Positions 7,421 through 14,853 of a stretch of DNA of 18,023 nucleotides are shown here, in pieces. The translations under genes were made by a program, and so were the position numbers. The notes below the pieces were generated by a model that worked only from the letters and a program-made list of their open reading frames with translations, made no database searches and had not been told where the DNA came from. Position 1 is the stretch's first letter, and every line of letters begins with the position of its first letter. Source of the stretch: Alphaproteobacteria bacterium (lineage in GTDB: Bacteria > Pseudomonadota > Alphaproteobacteria > Rhodobacterales > Rhodobacteraceae); contig JAUHZL010000015.1 in NCBI GenBank assembly GCA_030425945.1, forward strand, positions 1-18,023, written 5' to 3'.

Positions 7421-9781
7421 TCAGTCGTCGTCGCGCGGAAACAGGGCGAGGACCTCCTCGTGCACGGCCCGGCGCGCGGCGACCTGATCCCTGAGGCTCG
7501 TCAGCGCGGCAACCGACGGCACGGTGGCCGGATCGGGGGCCGCGACTGCGCCCGCGCGGGACGCCAGCAGGGCGCGGGCCTGCCCATAGGGCCCCGGCGC
7601 GGCCTCGGGCAGATCCTCGATCCGCCCGATCCGCCAGAGCAGCGCGGCGGACAGATCGGTGTCGGGGGCGTTAGCCAAAATCCGGCCCAGATCCGCCGTT
7701 GCGCCAAGCTGCCACAGGGCGCGCAGCCGCCCCTCCGCCGCGTCAGCGATATTGGCGGCGTCGAGAATGGCCAGCGCCGCCGCGGCGTCTCCGTCGTCGA
7801 GCGCCGCTGCGGCCAGCAGACTGGCGGTCGGCGGCAGCGCGGGGTTCGACCCTTCGAGGACGCGCCGCAGGGCGTCCGTCAGGCCCAACTCGCCGAGGCG
7901 CAGGGCAACCGCACGCCGCGTCGGCGCGTCCGGGGCGCGGATCAGCGCGGCCTCGTTCCGATAGATGAACCCCGCGAAATCCGCCGGGTCCGCCTGCTCG
8001 GCGGCGATTCTGGCAAGCTGCCGAAGGGTCCGGGTCCCCGCGACCGACGGCGGCTGCGGGCTTGTGGCGAAGGTCGCTTCCGCACCCTGCCAATCGCCCG
8101 CAAGGGCCCGGACCACGGCCAGCGCCGCGCGCAGGCGCAGGCCCGCGTCGGACGTGCCGCTCTCGAAGGCCCAGGCTTGCAGATCGTCGCGGGTGGCCGC
8201 GTCCAGCGGATCGTCCCGGGCGGCGGCCTCCTCGGCCAGGACCATGGCCGCCCGCAAGGCCGTATCCCCGGTGCCCCGCGCCAGCGTGGCCAGCTCCGAC
8301 CGCGCACGGCTCCAGTTGTCGGCGGCCAGCGCGTCGAGCGCGGCGGTCAGCGGATCGGCATGCCGGCCCCCCGCACGGTCGAGGGCCAGCGTCAGGCTCT
8401 CGACGGCGTCCCGGTCCCCGATGCCGCGGAACTTGTCGGTCAGGTCTGGCGCCATCACCGCCCGGAGCATCGGCGTCTGCGCCGAGAACCCGGCAAGGAT
8501 CGCGGCCCGGGCGGCCGGGGGCAGCGGGTCCGGCAGCGACGTCCGCGCCAGCGCCGCCCAGACCGCCACGGGGCCGGGGCAATCGAGCTGGGACGCCGGG
8601 TACGTGGTGTCCGGGAACCGTGCCCCGGTCAGAACCCGGGCCAACGCCGCCAGCTCCGGCGCGCCATTTGCCAGAGCTGGTCCGGCCGCCTCGAGCACGA
8701 GCAGCGCCTCGGCCCCGAGGCCGAGCGCGACATAATACTCCGCCAGTGCCCGGTGCCCCTCGGCAGAGGGCATCAGGCGGGCGTCGACCAGCGCACCGCG
8801 CAGGGCGGCAATACCCGACGCCGGATCGCCGGTATCCTGCGCGGACAGCGCCTCGACCACGTCATCTTCGGCGCAAATCCCGCCGGTGGTGCCCTGCGGA
8901 AGCTGTCGCCGGGTGTCGAGGTCGACCCGCGTCGCCGCACTCAGCGGGTGGCCGGTCGGGACAATTGCGGCATCGGGGGTCTGTTGCTCCTCGCCGCTGG
9001 TGTCGGCGGCATGGACCTCCGGGGCGGGCTGCGTGGCGGGGACACGCGGTCCGACGGGCTCGACCAGACCCTGCGACATGGCCCGCGCCATCTGCTGGAC
9101 GAGGTCAGTGCGCATGTCGTCGAGCGCGGTCTGACGGTCCAGCGACTGCGCGAGGCTGGCCGTCAAGGCGGACGCGGGATCGAGGGACTCTGGCGGCAGG
9201 AGGGGCGCGGTCCGCGCCTGGGCGTCGGTGCGATCCGCCTCCCGGCCGGTGGACAGGTCCACGGGCTCGGGCGCGGGAGGCGCCGCGTCGCCGGGCGGGG
9301 ACACGGCGGGCACCGGGGTGTCGGTCGCGACGGCGGGCAGGTTCGGACCGTCCGGTGCCGGACCGGCTGGCGATATCGGGACGCCGTCGGATCCGGTCAC
9401 CGGGGCTTCGAACGGGGCGCGCGGGCCGGGCGGGCCGTCCTTGAAGTCGAGCGCCACGTGGCCGCCGCGCAGGTCGAAGGCATCGGCGTGACAGTCACAA
9501 TTCAACCGGAACCGGATCAGGTTCCGGGCGGCCTCGTGCGTGACATCGGCGACGCGGTCGCGCGGGATCAGGTCGAACAGGCCGGCCATCTGCAGGCCCG
9601 TCGGCGGCCCGCCGTAGACGAACCCATAGTCCTCGCCGATGCGGCCGAGGCGCCAGTCGCGCGGCTGGTCCATGTAGACAACGATCCGCGAGAACCCGGC
9701 GTGCTCGCCCGATTTCAGCTGCAGATCGGCCAGGGCCGGTACCCCCGGCAGCAGCAGCACCGCGAGCAACACCAGCCGCAT
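7421..9781 (-). CDS. Exported 786-residue protein: AMIN-like N-terminal domain, Pro-rich linker, helical-repeat C-terminal region; motA operon
   Basis: Function not recognised. The protein starts with a clear signal peptide (MRLVLLAVLLLPGVPALA). Residues 20-116 look like a small beta domain resembling AMIN domains: SRIVVYMDQPRDW, LIRFRLNCDC and HVALDFKDG, alternating hydrophobic strands that end in a DF element. Residues about 117-275 form a Pro/Ala/Asp-rich linker. Residues about 300-725 are Ala/Leu-rich repeating helices of TPR/solenoid character (for example AEYYVALGLGAEALLVLEAA). Only four cysteines occur (95, 97, 303, 401), all in the predicted periplasmic part. The ATG overlaps the motA stop, so production is coupled to the stator protein. 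The likely setting is peptidoglycan or stator contact in the periplasm, analogous in position to MotC of Sinorhizobium; that is inference. The frame stays open upstream through motA, but those codons are a shadow of motA. Confidence 0.8.
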   Translation of the reverse strand: MRLVLLAVLLLPGVPALADLQLKSGEHAGFSRIVVYMDQPRDWRLGRIGEDYGFVYGGPPTGLQMAGLFDLIPRDRVADVTHEAARNLIRFRLNCDCHADAFDLRGGHVALDFKDGPPGPRAPFEAPVTGSDGVPISPAGPAPDGPNLPAVATDTPVPAVSPPGDAAPPAPEPVDLSTGREADRTDAQARTAPLLPPESLDPASALTASLAQSLDRQTALDDMRTDLVQQMARAMSQGLVEPVGPRVPATQPAPEVHAADTSGEEQQTPDAAIVPTGHPLSAATRVDLDTRRQLPQGTTGGICAEDDVVEALSAQDTGDPASGIAALRGALVDARLMPSAEGHRALAEYYVALGLGAEALLVLEAAGPALANGAPELAALARVLTGARFPDTTYPASQLDCPGPVAVWAALARTSLPDPLPPAARAAILAGFSAQTPMLRAVMAPDLTDKFRGIGDRDAVESLTLALDRAGGRHADPLTAALDALAADNWSRARSELATLARGTGDTALRAAMVLAEEAAARDDPLDAATRDDLQAWAFESGTSDAGLRLRAALAVVRALAGDWQGAEATFATSPQPPSVAGTRTLRQLARIAAEQADPADFAGFIYRNEAALIRAPDAPTRRAVALRLGELGLTDALRRVLEGSNPALPPTASLLAAAALDDGDAAAALAILDAANIADAAEGRLRALWQLGATADLGRILANAPDTDLSAALLWRIGRIEDLPEAAPGPYGQARALLASRAGAVAAPDPATVPSVAALTSLRDQVAARRAVHEEVLALFPRDDD

Positions 9782-10650
9782 CAGGCCGCCTCGTGCCGCA
9801 GTTGCTTCAGGGCATGTTCCAGATCGGCGTAGCTCGGTCGGATGTGACGGGGGGCATTCTGGCGGCCGACCTCGATGCAGTTGTTGATCGAGTGCTGGTA
9901 CAGGTTGGCGACCAGGACCTCGCGGATCAGCGCATAGAAATTGGCGTCCTCGTCCACCACGGCCTTGAGCTTGGCCGAAAACGGCCCGACGATCCCGTAG
10001 GCGAGGAACACGCCGAGAAAGGTCCCGACAAGGGCCGAGCCGATCAGCTTTCCCAGGATCTCGGGCGGCTGGTCGATTGCCCCCATCGTCTTGATCACCC
10101 CCAGCACCGCGGCCACGATCCCGAGCGCGGGCAGCGCGTCGGCGACCGTTTGCAGGGCGTGACTGGAGTGCAGCGCGTGCCGGTAACTGGCCTCGATCCG
10201 CTTGTTGAGCACCTCCTCGACCTGGTTCGGATCGTCGTAGTTCATCGAGGCGCTGCGCAGCGTGTCGCAGATCAGCTCCGTCGCTTCCCGGTCTGCCAGA
10301 ATGCGCGGATAGGGCGCGAAGACCGCCGAGTCCTGCGGCGCCTCGATGTGCTCTTCCAGGTCGACGGGACTGTTGCGGGCCAGCCGGATCAGCTGGAACA
10401 GCAGGCACAGCAGGTCCTGGTAGTCCTGCGAGCGCCAGTGGACCCCCTTGAACACCTTCGCGACGTCCTTGGCGGTATGCTTGATCGAGCCGATGTCGTT
10501 CGAGACGACGAAGGCGCCGATCGCCGAACCGCCGATGATCATGAATTCGAACGGCAGGGCGTGCAGGATGATCTCGAGATGGCCGCCCGCCAGCATGAAG
10601 CCGCCGAAGACCATCACGAAGACGATGATGATGCCGACGATGCCGATCAT
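9781..10650 (-). CDS. motA: MotA, flagellar stator proton-channel subunit
   Basis: Inner-membrane stator subunit that, with MotB, couples ion flow to rotation. The protein has 289 residues. Four membrane segments: IGIVGIIIVFVMVFGGFML (2-20), residues 33-52, and the pair about 168-188 and 201-222. The two conserved prolines of the channel region are present at residues 174 (ALPALG) and 223 (GPFSAKL). The charged cytoplasmic loop that contacts FliG contains RLARNSPVDLEEH (89-101). This is the MotA type rather than PomA/ExbB because of its long cytoplasmic loop and full N-terminal pair. AGGG lies about 7 bases before the ATG. The stop overlaps the start of the AMIN-like protein gene. motB is not adjacent and not in the window. 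Confidence 0.96.
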   Translation of the reverse strand: MIGIVGIIIVFVMVFGGFMLAGGHLEIILHALPFEFMIIGGSAIGAFVVSNDIGSIKHTAKDVAKVFKGVHWRSQDYQDLLCLLFQLIRLARNSPVDLEEHIEAPQDSAVFAPYPRILADREATELICDTLRSASMNYDDPNQVEEVLNKRIEASYRHALHSSHALQTVADALPALGIVAAVLGVIKTMGAIDQPPEILGKLIGSALVGTFLGVFLAYGIVGPFSAKLKAVVDEDANFYALIREVLVANLYQHSINNCIEVGRQNAPRHIRPSYADLEHALKQLRHEAA

Positions 10651-10684
10651 GGGCGACCCTCCGCCCCGGATGCGCCGAGGGCGG

Positions 10685-11281
10685 TCATTGGGTCACCCCC
10701 GCGTTGCGGCCCGCGATGATCACGCTGATCGCGTAGGCGCTCTCCGACGGCAGGAGGGCGAGGATCGCCGCCGCGGTTTCGGGGCGCATCCGCGACAGGA
10801 AGCCGGACGCGAAGTCGGGTGCCATGGCCTGGAACAGGCGGCCGGCATCGGCGGGATCCATCCGCTCGTACATGGCGACGAGACGCCCCAGGTCCTCGTC
10901 AGCGGCGGTCGAGGCGGTCGCGAGTGCCGCGTCGAGGCGCGCCTCGGCCGCTTCGATGGCAGCGAGATCGGCGGTGACGTCGTCCTCGATCACCTGCAGG
11001 GCCGCCATCCGGTCGGCAATCCGGGCATCGCGGCGGTCCAGTTGCGCGGCGCGCGCGGCGATCTCGTCGAGCAGGCGCGCGATGTCCGGGTCCGCGGTGC
11101 AATCCGCGACCGCCATCTCGGGGGGCGGCTGATGGGCGGGTTCGGCGGTGGCCGCGACGGCCTCCCGCCAGGCGAGGCCGGTGCGCAGGGCGGCACTGGC
11201 CAGAAGCAGGCCCATGACGAACACCAGCGGACGGGCACCGGGCCGGCGCGGCAGCGGGGTCTCGCGGGGTCCGATTTTCAT
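10685..11281 (-). CDS. MotE-like flagellar protein with MgtE-N/FliG-like helical domain
   Basis: A 198-residue protein with one N-terminal membrane segment (about 18-34, RPLVFVMGLLLASAALR), a long charged helical/coiled-coil stretch (about 65-125, LLDEIAARAAQLDRRDARIA onward) and a C-terminal helical domain. The C-terminal domain contains LVAMYERMDPADAGRLFQAM and FLSRMRPETAAAILALLP, the repeat style of the MgtE N-domain and FliG. This architecture is that of the MotE family; in Sinorhizobium meliloti, MotE is a periplasmic chaperone for the motility protein MotC. The only cysteine (61) is just past the membrane segment and could link a dimer. The ATG overlaps the stop of the small upstream gene; motA follows after 34 bp. 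The orientation implies that the coiled coil and C-terminal domain are periplasmic. Confidence 0.83.
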   Translation of the reverse strand: MKIGPRETPLPRRPGARPLVFVMGLLLASAALRTGLAWREAVAATAEPAHQPPPEMAVADCTADPDIARLLDEIAARAAQLDRRDARIADRMAALQVIEDDVTADLAAIEAAEARLDAALATASTAADEDLGRLVAMYERMDPADAGRLFQAMAPDFASGFLSRMRPETAAAILALLPSESAYAISVIIAGRNAGVTQ

Positions 11282-11658
11282 CAGACCACCCGGCGCAGGG
11301 GCCGGCGCGACCGCCAGCCCTCCGGCTCCTCGGGTTTCGGCGTTGTGGCGGGCGGGGCCTCGGTCGCGGGGGCGGAAGGCAGGTCGTGCATCGCCGCCAG
11401 CAGCAGTTCGAGATGCTTTGTCGCGGCCTCGGCCCGCTCGGTCAGGGCGGACAGATCCTCGCGCGAGGCCCCCGCTGCGGTCTGCGCCCGGGACAGGGCG
11501 CGGGTCATGTCGTCCACCTGCACCGACAGCACGGCAATCGCGCCGCCCATGCCCTTTTCGAGGTCGCTGAAGCGGCTCAGCCGCCGGGCGAGAACGGCGC
11601 AGTAGGCGACCGCCCCGACGCATCCGGACAGAAGCAGCATGTCGGCAATCAGGTCCAT
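11281..11658 (-). CDS. Small membrane-anchored coiled-coil protein, DUF6468-like
   Basis: A 125-residue protein: one N-terminal membrane segment (about 3-24, LIADMLLLSGCVGAVAYCAVL), a short basic stretch (ARRLSRF), then a helical coiled-coil region (about 35-92) and a Pro-rich tail ending in a basic RRPLRRVV. The pattern of a membrane helix followed directly by YCxxLxRRL and a coiled coil is what I recall for the alphaproteobacterial flagellar family DUF6468; a profile search would confirm or refute this. No enzymatic motif is visible. It lies 8 bp after the fliL stop and overlaps the MotE-like gene (ATGA), so it is made together with stator-associated proteins. A structural or assembly role at the motor is the reasonable guess. 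Confidence 0.75.
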   Translation of the reverse strand: MDLIADMLLLSGCVGAVAYCAVLARRLSRFSDLEKGMGGAIAVLSVQVDDMTRALSRAQTAAGASREDLSALTERAEAATKHLELLLAAMHDLPSAPATEAPPATTPKPEEPEGWRSRRPLRRVV

Positions 11659-11666
11659 GACGCGCC

Positions 11667-12140
11667 TCAGTTCAGAACGAATTCGCTGATCAGCAGATCC
11701 CGGACCCGACCGTCGCCGGTGACCAGTTGCACCCGCCGCAGAAGCTGGGCCCGGACCGAGATCATGGCGGCCGGCGCATCGACATCGTGCCCCGTCAGCG
11801 CCTGCAGGTAGCTGTTCAGCACGTCGGCGACACGCGGCAGAAGGAAGGTCACCTCAGCCTCCGCGGCCTTCTCGACCTCCAGCTGGATGGAAATCCGCAG
11901 ATGTCGGTTCTCGGGGTCCTGCTGAAGCGAGATCACCATCGGCTCGAGCGGGACAAAGGCGATCTCGCCGGTGGCGAAGGGAATTGCGTCGCCATGTTCG
12001 GTCGCCCCCGAAAAGATCAGCCCGCGCGAGATCGCAAGGAAGGACCCCGCGCCGAGAGCCGCCGCCGCCACGATCGAAACCAGCAGCATCCGGCGACCGC
12101 CCCGGGACGTGGGAGCCGCGTCTTGCGTCATGTCGGTCAT
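11667..12140 (-). CDS. fliL: FliL, flagellar basal-body/stator-associated protein (canonical copy)
   Basis: Single-pass membrane protein that rings the MotA/MotB stator and supports torque, 157 residues. The cytoplasmic N-terminus is short, the membrane segment is about residues 18-38 (MLLVSIVAAAALGAGSFLAI), and the periplasmic SPFH-like FliL domain follows. Motifs seen: FVPLEPMVISL, NRHLRISIQLEVE, ADVLNSYLQALTG (the equivalent of the conserved RdxL/NxYL helix) and the terminal GDGRVRDLLISEFVLN (in family members VxxVLFTEFVxQ). The ATG at 12140 was chosen because GGGAG lies 7 bases upstream; an in-frame GTG 21 bases further upstream has no comparable site. It is the first gene of the ten-gene minus-strand unit and starts 127 bp from the divergent fliF. 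Confidence 0.92.
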   Translation of the reverse strand: MTDMTQDAAPTSRGGRRMLLVSIVAAAALGAGSFLAISRGLIFSGATEHGDAIPFATGEIAFVPLEPMVISLQQDPENRHLRISIQLEVEKAAEAEVTFLLPRVADVLNSYLQALTGHDVDAPAAMISVRAQLLRRVQLVTGDGRVRDLLISEFVLN

Positions 12141-12267
12141 CGGACATCTCCCGAGGCTCACGATCTGGCCAAGGGCTAGCGCAACAGGACTAACCGATTG
12201 TTAAGCCGCGACAGGGATGGTGGGCCCCGGATCGGCAGGATGCCGGTCAGAACACCGGGAGCTACCT
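12141..12267. promoter_or_regulatory. Divergent promoter region between fliL and fliF
   Basis: A 127-bp non-coding stretch separates the start codons of the two main flagellar units. Strong ribosome-binding sites lie at both edges: GGGAG for fliL (12148-12152 on the minus strand) and GGGAG for fliF (12257-12261, 6 bases before ATG). Its centre is AT-richer than the surroundings and carries the CtrA-like element listed separately. No convincing sigma-70 -10 box could be assigned on either side. Confidence 0.75.
12190..12204. promoter_or_regulatory. Putative CtrA binding site (TTAA-N7-TTAG)
   Basis: On the plus strand the bases read CTAA-CCGATTG-TTAA, which on the minus strand is TTAA-CAATCGG-TTAG. 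The CtrA consensus of alphaproteobacteria is TTAA-N7-TTAA, so seven of eight half-site bases match with exact spacing. The site is 50 bp from the fliL start and 63 bp from the fliF start, suitable for controlling both divergent operons. Rhodobacterales flagellar clusters of this organisation are known to depend on the CckA-ChpT-CtrA pathway. Binding itself is inferred. Confidence 0.6.
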
Positions 12268-13965
12268 ATGGAACAGGTCATGGCGCTGTGGACCGGATGG
12301 GACTGGCCGCGCCGCGCGGCCGTGATCGGCTCTTCGGTGGCGGTGCTCGGGCTGCTCCTCTTGCTCGGCCGTGGCTCGGTCACACCGGACTATGCCCTGC
12401 TCTATGCCGGTCTGGACCCTGCCGCCGCAGGCGAGGTGGTCGCCGAACTCGACGCCCAGGGCGTGCCCTACCGGATCGCGGGCAGAGGAATCGAGGTGCC
12501 TGCCGCCGACCGCGACCGCCTGCGCATGGTGCTGGCAGGAAACGGTCTGCCCCGCACCGGTGGCGCCGGGTACGAAATCCTCGATTCGCTGTCGGGCTTC
12601 GGCACCACCTCGCAGATGTTCGACGCGGCCCTCCAGCGCGCGAAGGAAGGCGAGTTGGCGCGCACGATGCTGGCACATCCCGGGATTCGCGCCGCCCGCG
12701 TGCATATCTCGGGCGAGGCGCGCAGCCCGTTCGACCGGGGAACGCGGCTGGCGGCCTCCGTGGTGGTCACGCCCAGCGCCCCCGGCGCCATCGGCACGGA
12801 CCAGGCCCGCGCGCTGCGCTACCTCGTGTCGTCGGCGGTCTCCGGCCTCGGCCCGGAGGACGTCGCCGTCATCGACGGCAGCAGCGGACGCATCATCGAC
12901 GGCGACGACCCGCTCGGGGGCGGCGGTCTGTCCAGCCGCCGGGCCGCGGAACTGCGCAAGAACGTGCTGCGCCTGCTGGAACCGCATGTCGGCATCGGCG
13001 GTGCCCTGGTGGAGGTCCACGTCGATCTCGTCAACGAACAGGAAAGCTACGTCGAGCGCCGGATCGATCCCGACAGCCGCGTGCAGGTCGCGACGGAGAA
13101 GGCCGAAACGAACCGCTCCAGCACCGGGTCCGGCAGCGGCCCCGTCACGGTGGCCAGCAACCTGCCGGATGGCGACACCGCCGGGACCGGCGGCTCCGAG
13201 CAATCCAGCGACCGGGAAAGCCGCGAGCAGGCACAGTACGACTTCTCGGAAGTCACGCGCGAGGTGGTGCGGCAGCCCGGCGATATCAGGCGGATCTCCG
13301 TGGCTGTCCTCGTGGACGGTCACACCGGGGTCGGAACCGACGGCACCCCGGTCTGGACCGCGCGCACGGCCGAGGAACTCGAAGCGCTCGAATCGCTGGT
13401 GGCGTCTGCCGTCGGCCTCGACCCTGCGCGCGGGGACAGCCTGACGCTGCGATCCATGCGGCTGGTCGGACCGCCGGAGCCTGACGCAACGCCAAGCCCG
13501 CCCCTCGTCAGCTTCGGCGAACTGGACACCATGCGCCTCATTCAGATCGGGGTTCTCGCGGTCGTCCTGCTCGGGCTCGCCGCCTTCGTGGTGCGACCGC
13601 TGCTGCGGGCCCGCGCCCTGCCCCTGCCCCCGGCGCGCGCCGCGATTGCCAGCGACGACGCGGACCCGGACATACCTCTTGCGGCGGCACCGCCCGCGAC
13701 CGCCGCCGCCGGCCCCGGCCTTACGGACATGTCCCAAGACGCAGCCGAGATCCCCAGCATGGCGATCGGAACCTTCGCCTTTCCCGAAGACGGCCCGCTG
13801 CCGGATGCGGGGTCCGCCACGACCGGCCCCTCCGCAAGGTTGGACGAGGCTGAGGCCGTCGCCCGGCTGCGCAGCCTGATCGCCGACCGGCGCGAGGAAG
13901 CGCTGGAGGTGCTGCGCGGCTGGGTCGAGGCCTCCGAAACCGCGCAGCGGGGACCCCAGCGATGA
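12268..13965 (+). CDS. fliF: FliF, flagellar MS-ring protein
   Basis: Inner-membrane ring protein on which the rod, export gate and C ring are built, 565 residues. The first membrane helix is at about 16-36, followed by the YscJ/FliF ring-building domains (37-220) with DYALLYAGLDPAAAGEVVAEL, the segment ending GYEILDSLSGFGTTSQ, LARTMLAHPGIRAARVHIS and SVVVTPSAPGAI. A variable low-complexity segment (about 285-320, rich in Ser, Gly and Thr) matches the beta-collar insertion. The second membrane helix is at about 424-440 (LIQIGVLAVVLLGLAAFVV). The C-terminal cytoplasmic tail ends in the FliG-binding helix RLRSLIADRREEALEVLRGW. GGGAG lies 6 bases before the chosen ATG; a longer in-frame start at 12217 lacks such a site. 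The stop overlaps fliH. Confidence 0.97.
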   Translation: MEQVMALWTGWDWPRRAAVIGSSVAVLGLLLLLGRGSVTPDYALLYAGLDPAAAGEVVAELDAQGVPYRIAGRGIEVPAADRDRLRMVLAGNGLPRTGGAGYEILDSLSGFGTTSQMFDAALQRAKEGELARTMLAHPGIRAARVHISGEARSPFDRGTRLAASVVVTPSAPGAIGTDQARALRYLVSSAVSGLGPEDVAVIDGSSGRIIDGDDPLGGGGLSSRRAAELRKNVLRLLEPHVGIGGALVEVHVDLVNEQESYVERRIDPDSRVQVATEKAETNRSSTGSGSGPVTVASNLPDGDTAGTGGSEQSSDRESREQAQYDFSEVTREVVRQPGDIRRISVAVLVDGHTGVGTDGTPVWTARTAEELEALESLVASAVGLDPARGDSLTLRSMRLVGPPEPDATPSPPLVSFGELDTMRLIQIGVLAVVLLGLAAFVVRPLLRARALPLPPARAAIASDDADPDIPLAAAPPATAAAGPGLTDMSQDAAEIPSMAIGTFAFPEDGPLPDAGSATTGPSARLDEAEAVARLRSLIADRREEALEVLRGWVEASETAQRGPQR

Positions 13966-14600
13966 GTCGCCTGCTCACCCTCGAAGACTTCGCATCCTCC
14001 CCGGTCGTCGAGACTCGACCGATGCCGCAGCCTGCGCCTGACCCGGACACGGCCTTGCGCGACGCCGCCACGGCCCCGGATGCGCGCAGCTATGACGACG
14101 GTTATCGCGCCGGGTGGGACGATGCGCTGGCCCAGGACGAGACCCGGCGACAGGCCATCTCCGCCGAGTTCGAGCGCAACCTCCAGGAACTGGCCTTCTC
14201 GTTCCATGAGGCGCGCGCGCAGGTCATGCTGTCGCTGCGCCCCCTCGTCGAGGGGCTGGTCGCCCAGCTTTTTCCGCGCCTCGGCCCGATGGGGCTGGCC
14301 GATCAGGTCGTCGCGGTGCTCGAGCCGATCGCCGACCAGACGTCCGCCCCCACGATCAGCCTTGTCTGCGCCGTCGAGGACGCGCCGTTCCTGCGTCCGC
14401 TGCTCGAGGGCACGACCGGCCTCGGCGCAACGCTCGATCCGGATCCGACCGTGCTGCCGGGGCAGGTGTCCTTCCGGCTCGGGCATGAACGCCATGCCAT
14501 CACCCTCGATGCGGCGATGACCCGGATCACCGAGCTCGTCTCAGCCCATTTCGCGGCCTGCGCCGCCGACCCTCAGGAGACATCGCGCCATGCCGTCTGA
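13962..14600 (+). CDS. fliH: FliH-like regulator of the flagellar export ATPase
   Basis: Cytoplasmic protein of 212 residues matching the FliH/HrpE/YscL type, which dimerises, binds the ATPase FliI and tethers it to the C ring. The N-terminal part is flexible and Pro/Asp-rich. Then comes YDDGYRAGWDDALAQDETRR (about 44-63), the glycine-spaced Y-x-x-G-Y-x-x-G-x-x-x-A pattern of FliH. A long helix (AEFERNLQELAFSFHEARAQ) and a C-terminal alpha/beta domain follow. The sequence is divergent from enterobacterial FliH, as is usual in alphaproteobacteria. Its position between fliF and fliN supports the call. The ATG overlaps the fliF TGA, and the 3' end overlaps fliN by 11 bases. fliI, its partner, lies outside the window. 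Confidence 0.82.
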   Translation: MSRLLTLEDFASSPVVETRPMPQPAPDPDTALRDAATAPDARSYDDGYRAGWDDALAQDETRRQAISAEFERNLQELAFSFHEARAQVMLSLRPLVEGLVAQLFPRLGPMGLADQVVAVLEPIADQTSAPTISLVCAVEDAPFLRPLLEGTTGLGATLDPDPTVLPGQVSFRLGHERHAITLDAAMTRITELVSAHFAACAADPQETSRHAV

Positions 14601-14853
14601 CGATACCCCGTTTTCCGATGTCCCGGTCGAGATCGTCGTTTCGGTCGGACGCGCGAGGCCGACGATCCGCGACCTGCTCGGGTTGCAGGCGGACGCCGTC
14701 CTGACCCTGGACAAGGGGATCGAAGACCCCGTCGACCTGCTGATCGGCGACCGGGTGATCGCCCACGGCGTGCTGGAGGAAGCGGGGGACGGCGACACGC
14801 GGCACCTCGCGGTGCGCCTGACCTCCGTGCCGGGGCTGCCCGATGGGGACTAG
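14590..14853 (+). CDS. fliN: FliN, C-ring switch protein (minimal form)
   Basis: Component of the C ring that sets rotation direction and offers docking sites to FliH. Only 87 residues, which is essentially the SpoA (FliN/FliM C-terminal) domain by itself; family members are often 110-140 residues with an N-terminal extension. The domain is intact: FSDVPVEIVVSVGRARPTI, RDLLGLQADAVLTLDKGIED, PVDLLIGDRVIAHGVLEEAG. The usual V-x-V-x-x-G-x-x-x and D-x-x-I-N-G-x pattern is preserved, with IGD in place of NG. AGGAGA is about 9 bases upstream of the ATG, inside fliH. The TAG stop overlaps the fliP start by 11 bases. Confidence 0.93.
   Translation: MPSDDTPFSDVPVEIVVSVGRARPTIRDLLGLQADAVLTLDKGIEDPVDLLIGDRVIAHGVLEEAGDGDTRHLAVRLTSVPGLPDGD

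Noticed and set aside
7460..9832. Plus-strand frame of 790 codons opposite the AMIN-like protein gene
   Set aside because: Arg/Gln/Gly-rich low-quality composition, no signal peptide or domain. The opposite strand has a signal peptide and an overlap with motA.
9782..10408. Upstream in-frame extension of the 786-residue protein to 995 residues
   Set aside because: The extension lies wholly within motA in another frame; the ATG at 9781 begins a textbook signal peptide and overlaps the motA stop.
12166..12182. Sigma-54-like GG-N10-GC element (TGGCCA...TAGC) upstream of fliF
   Set aside because: Only the two core dinucleotides fit well; the -12 TTGC is TAGC. The CtrA-type site next to it and the Rhodobacterales cluster type explain regulation better.
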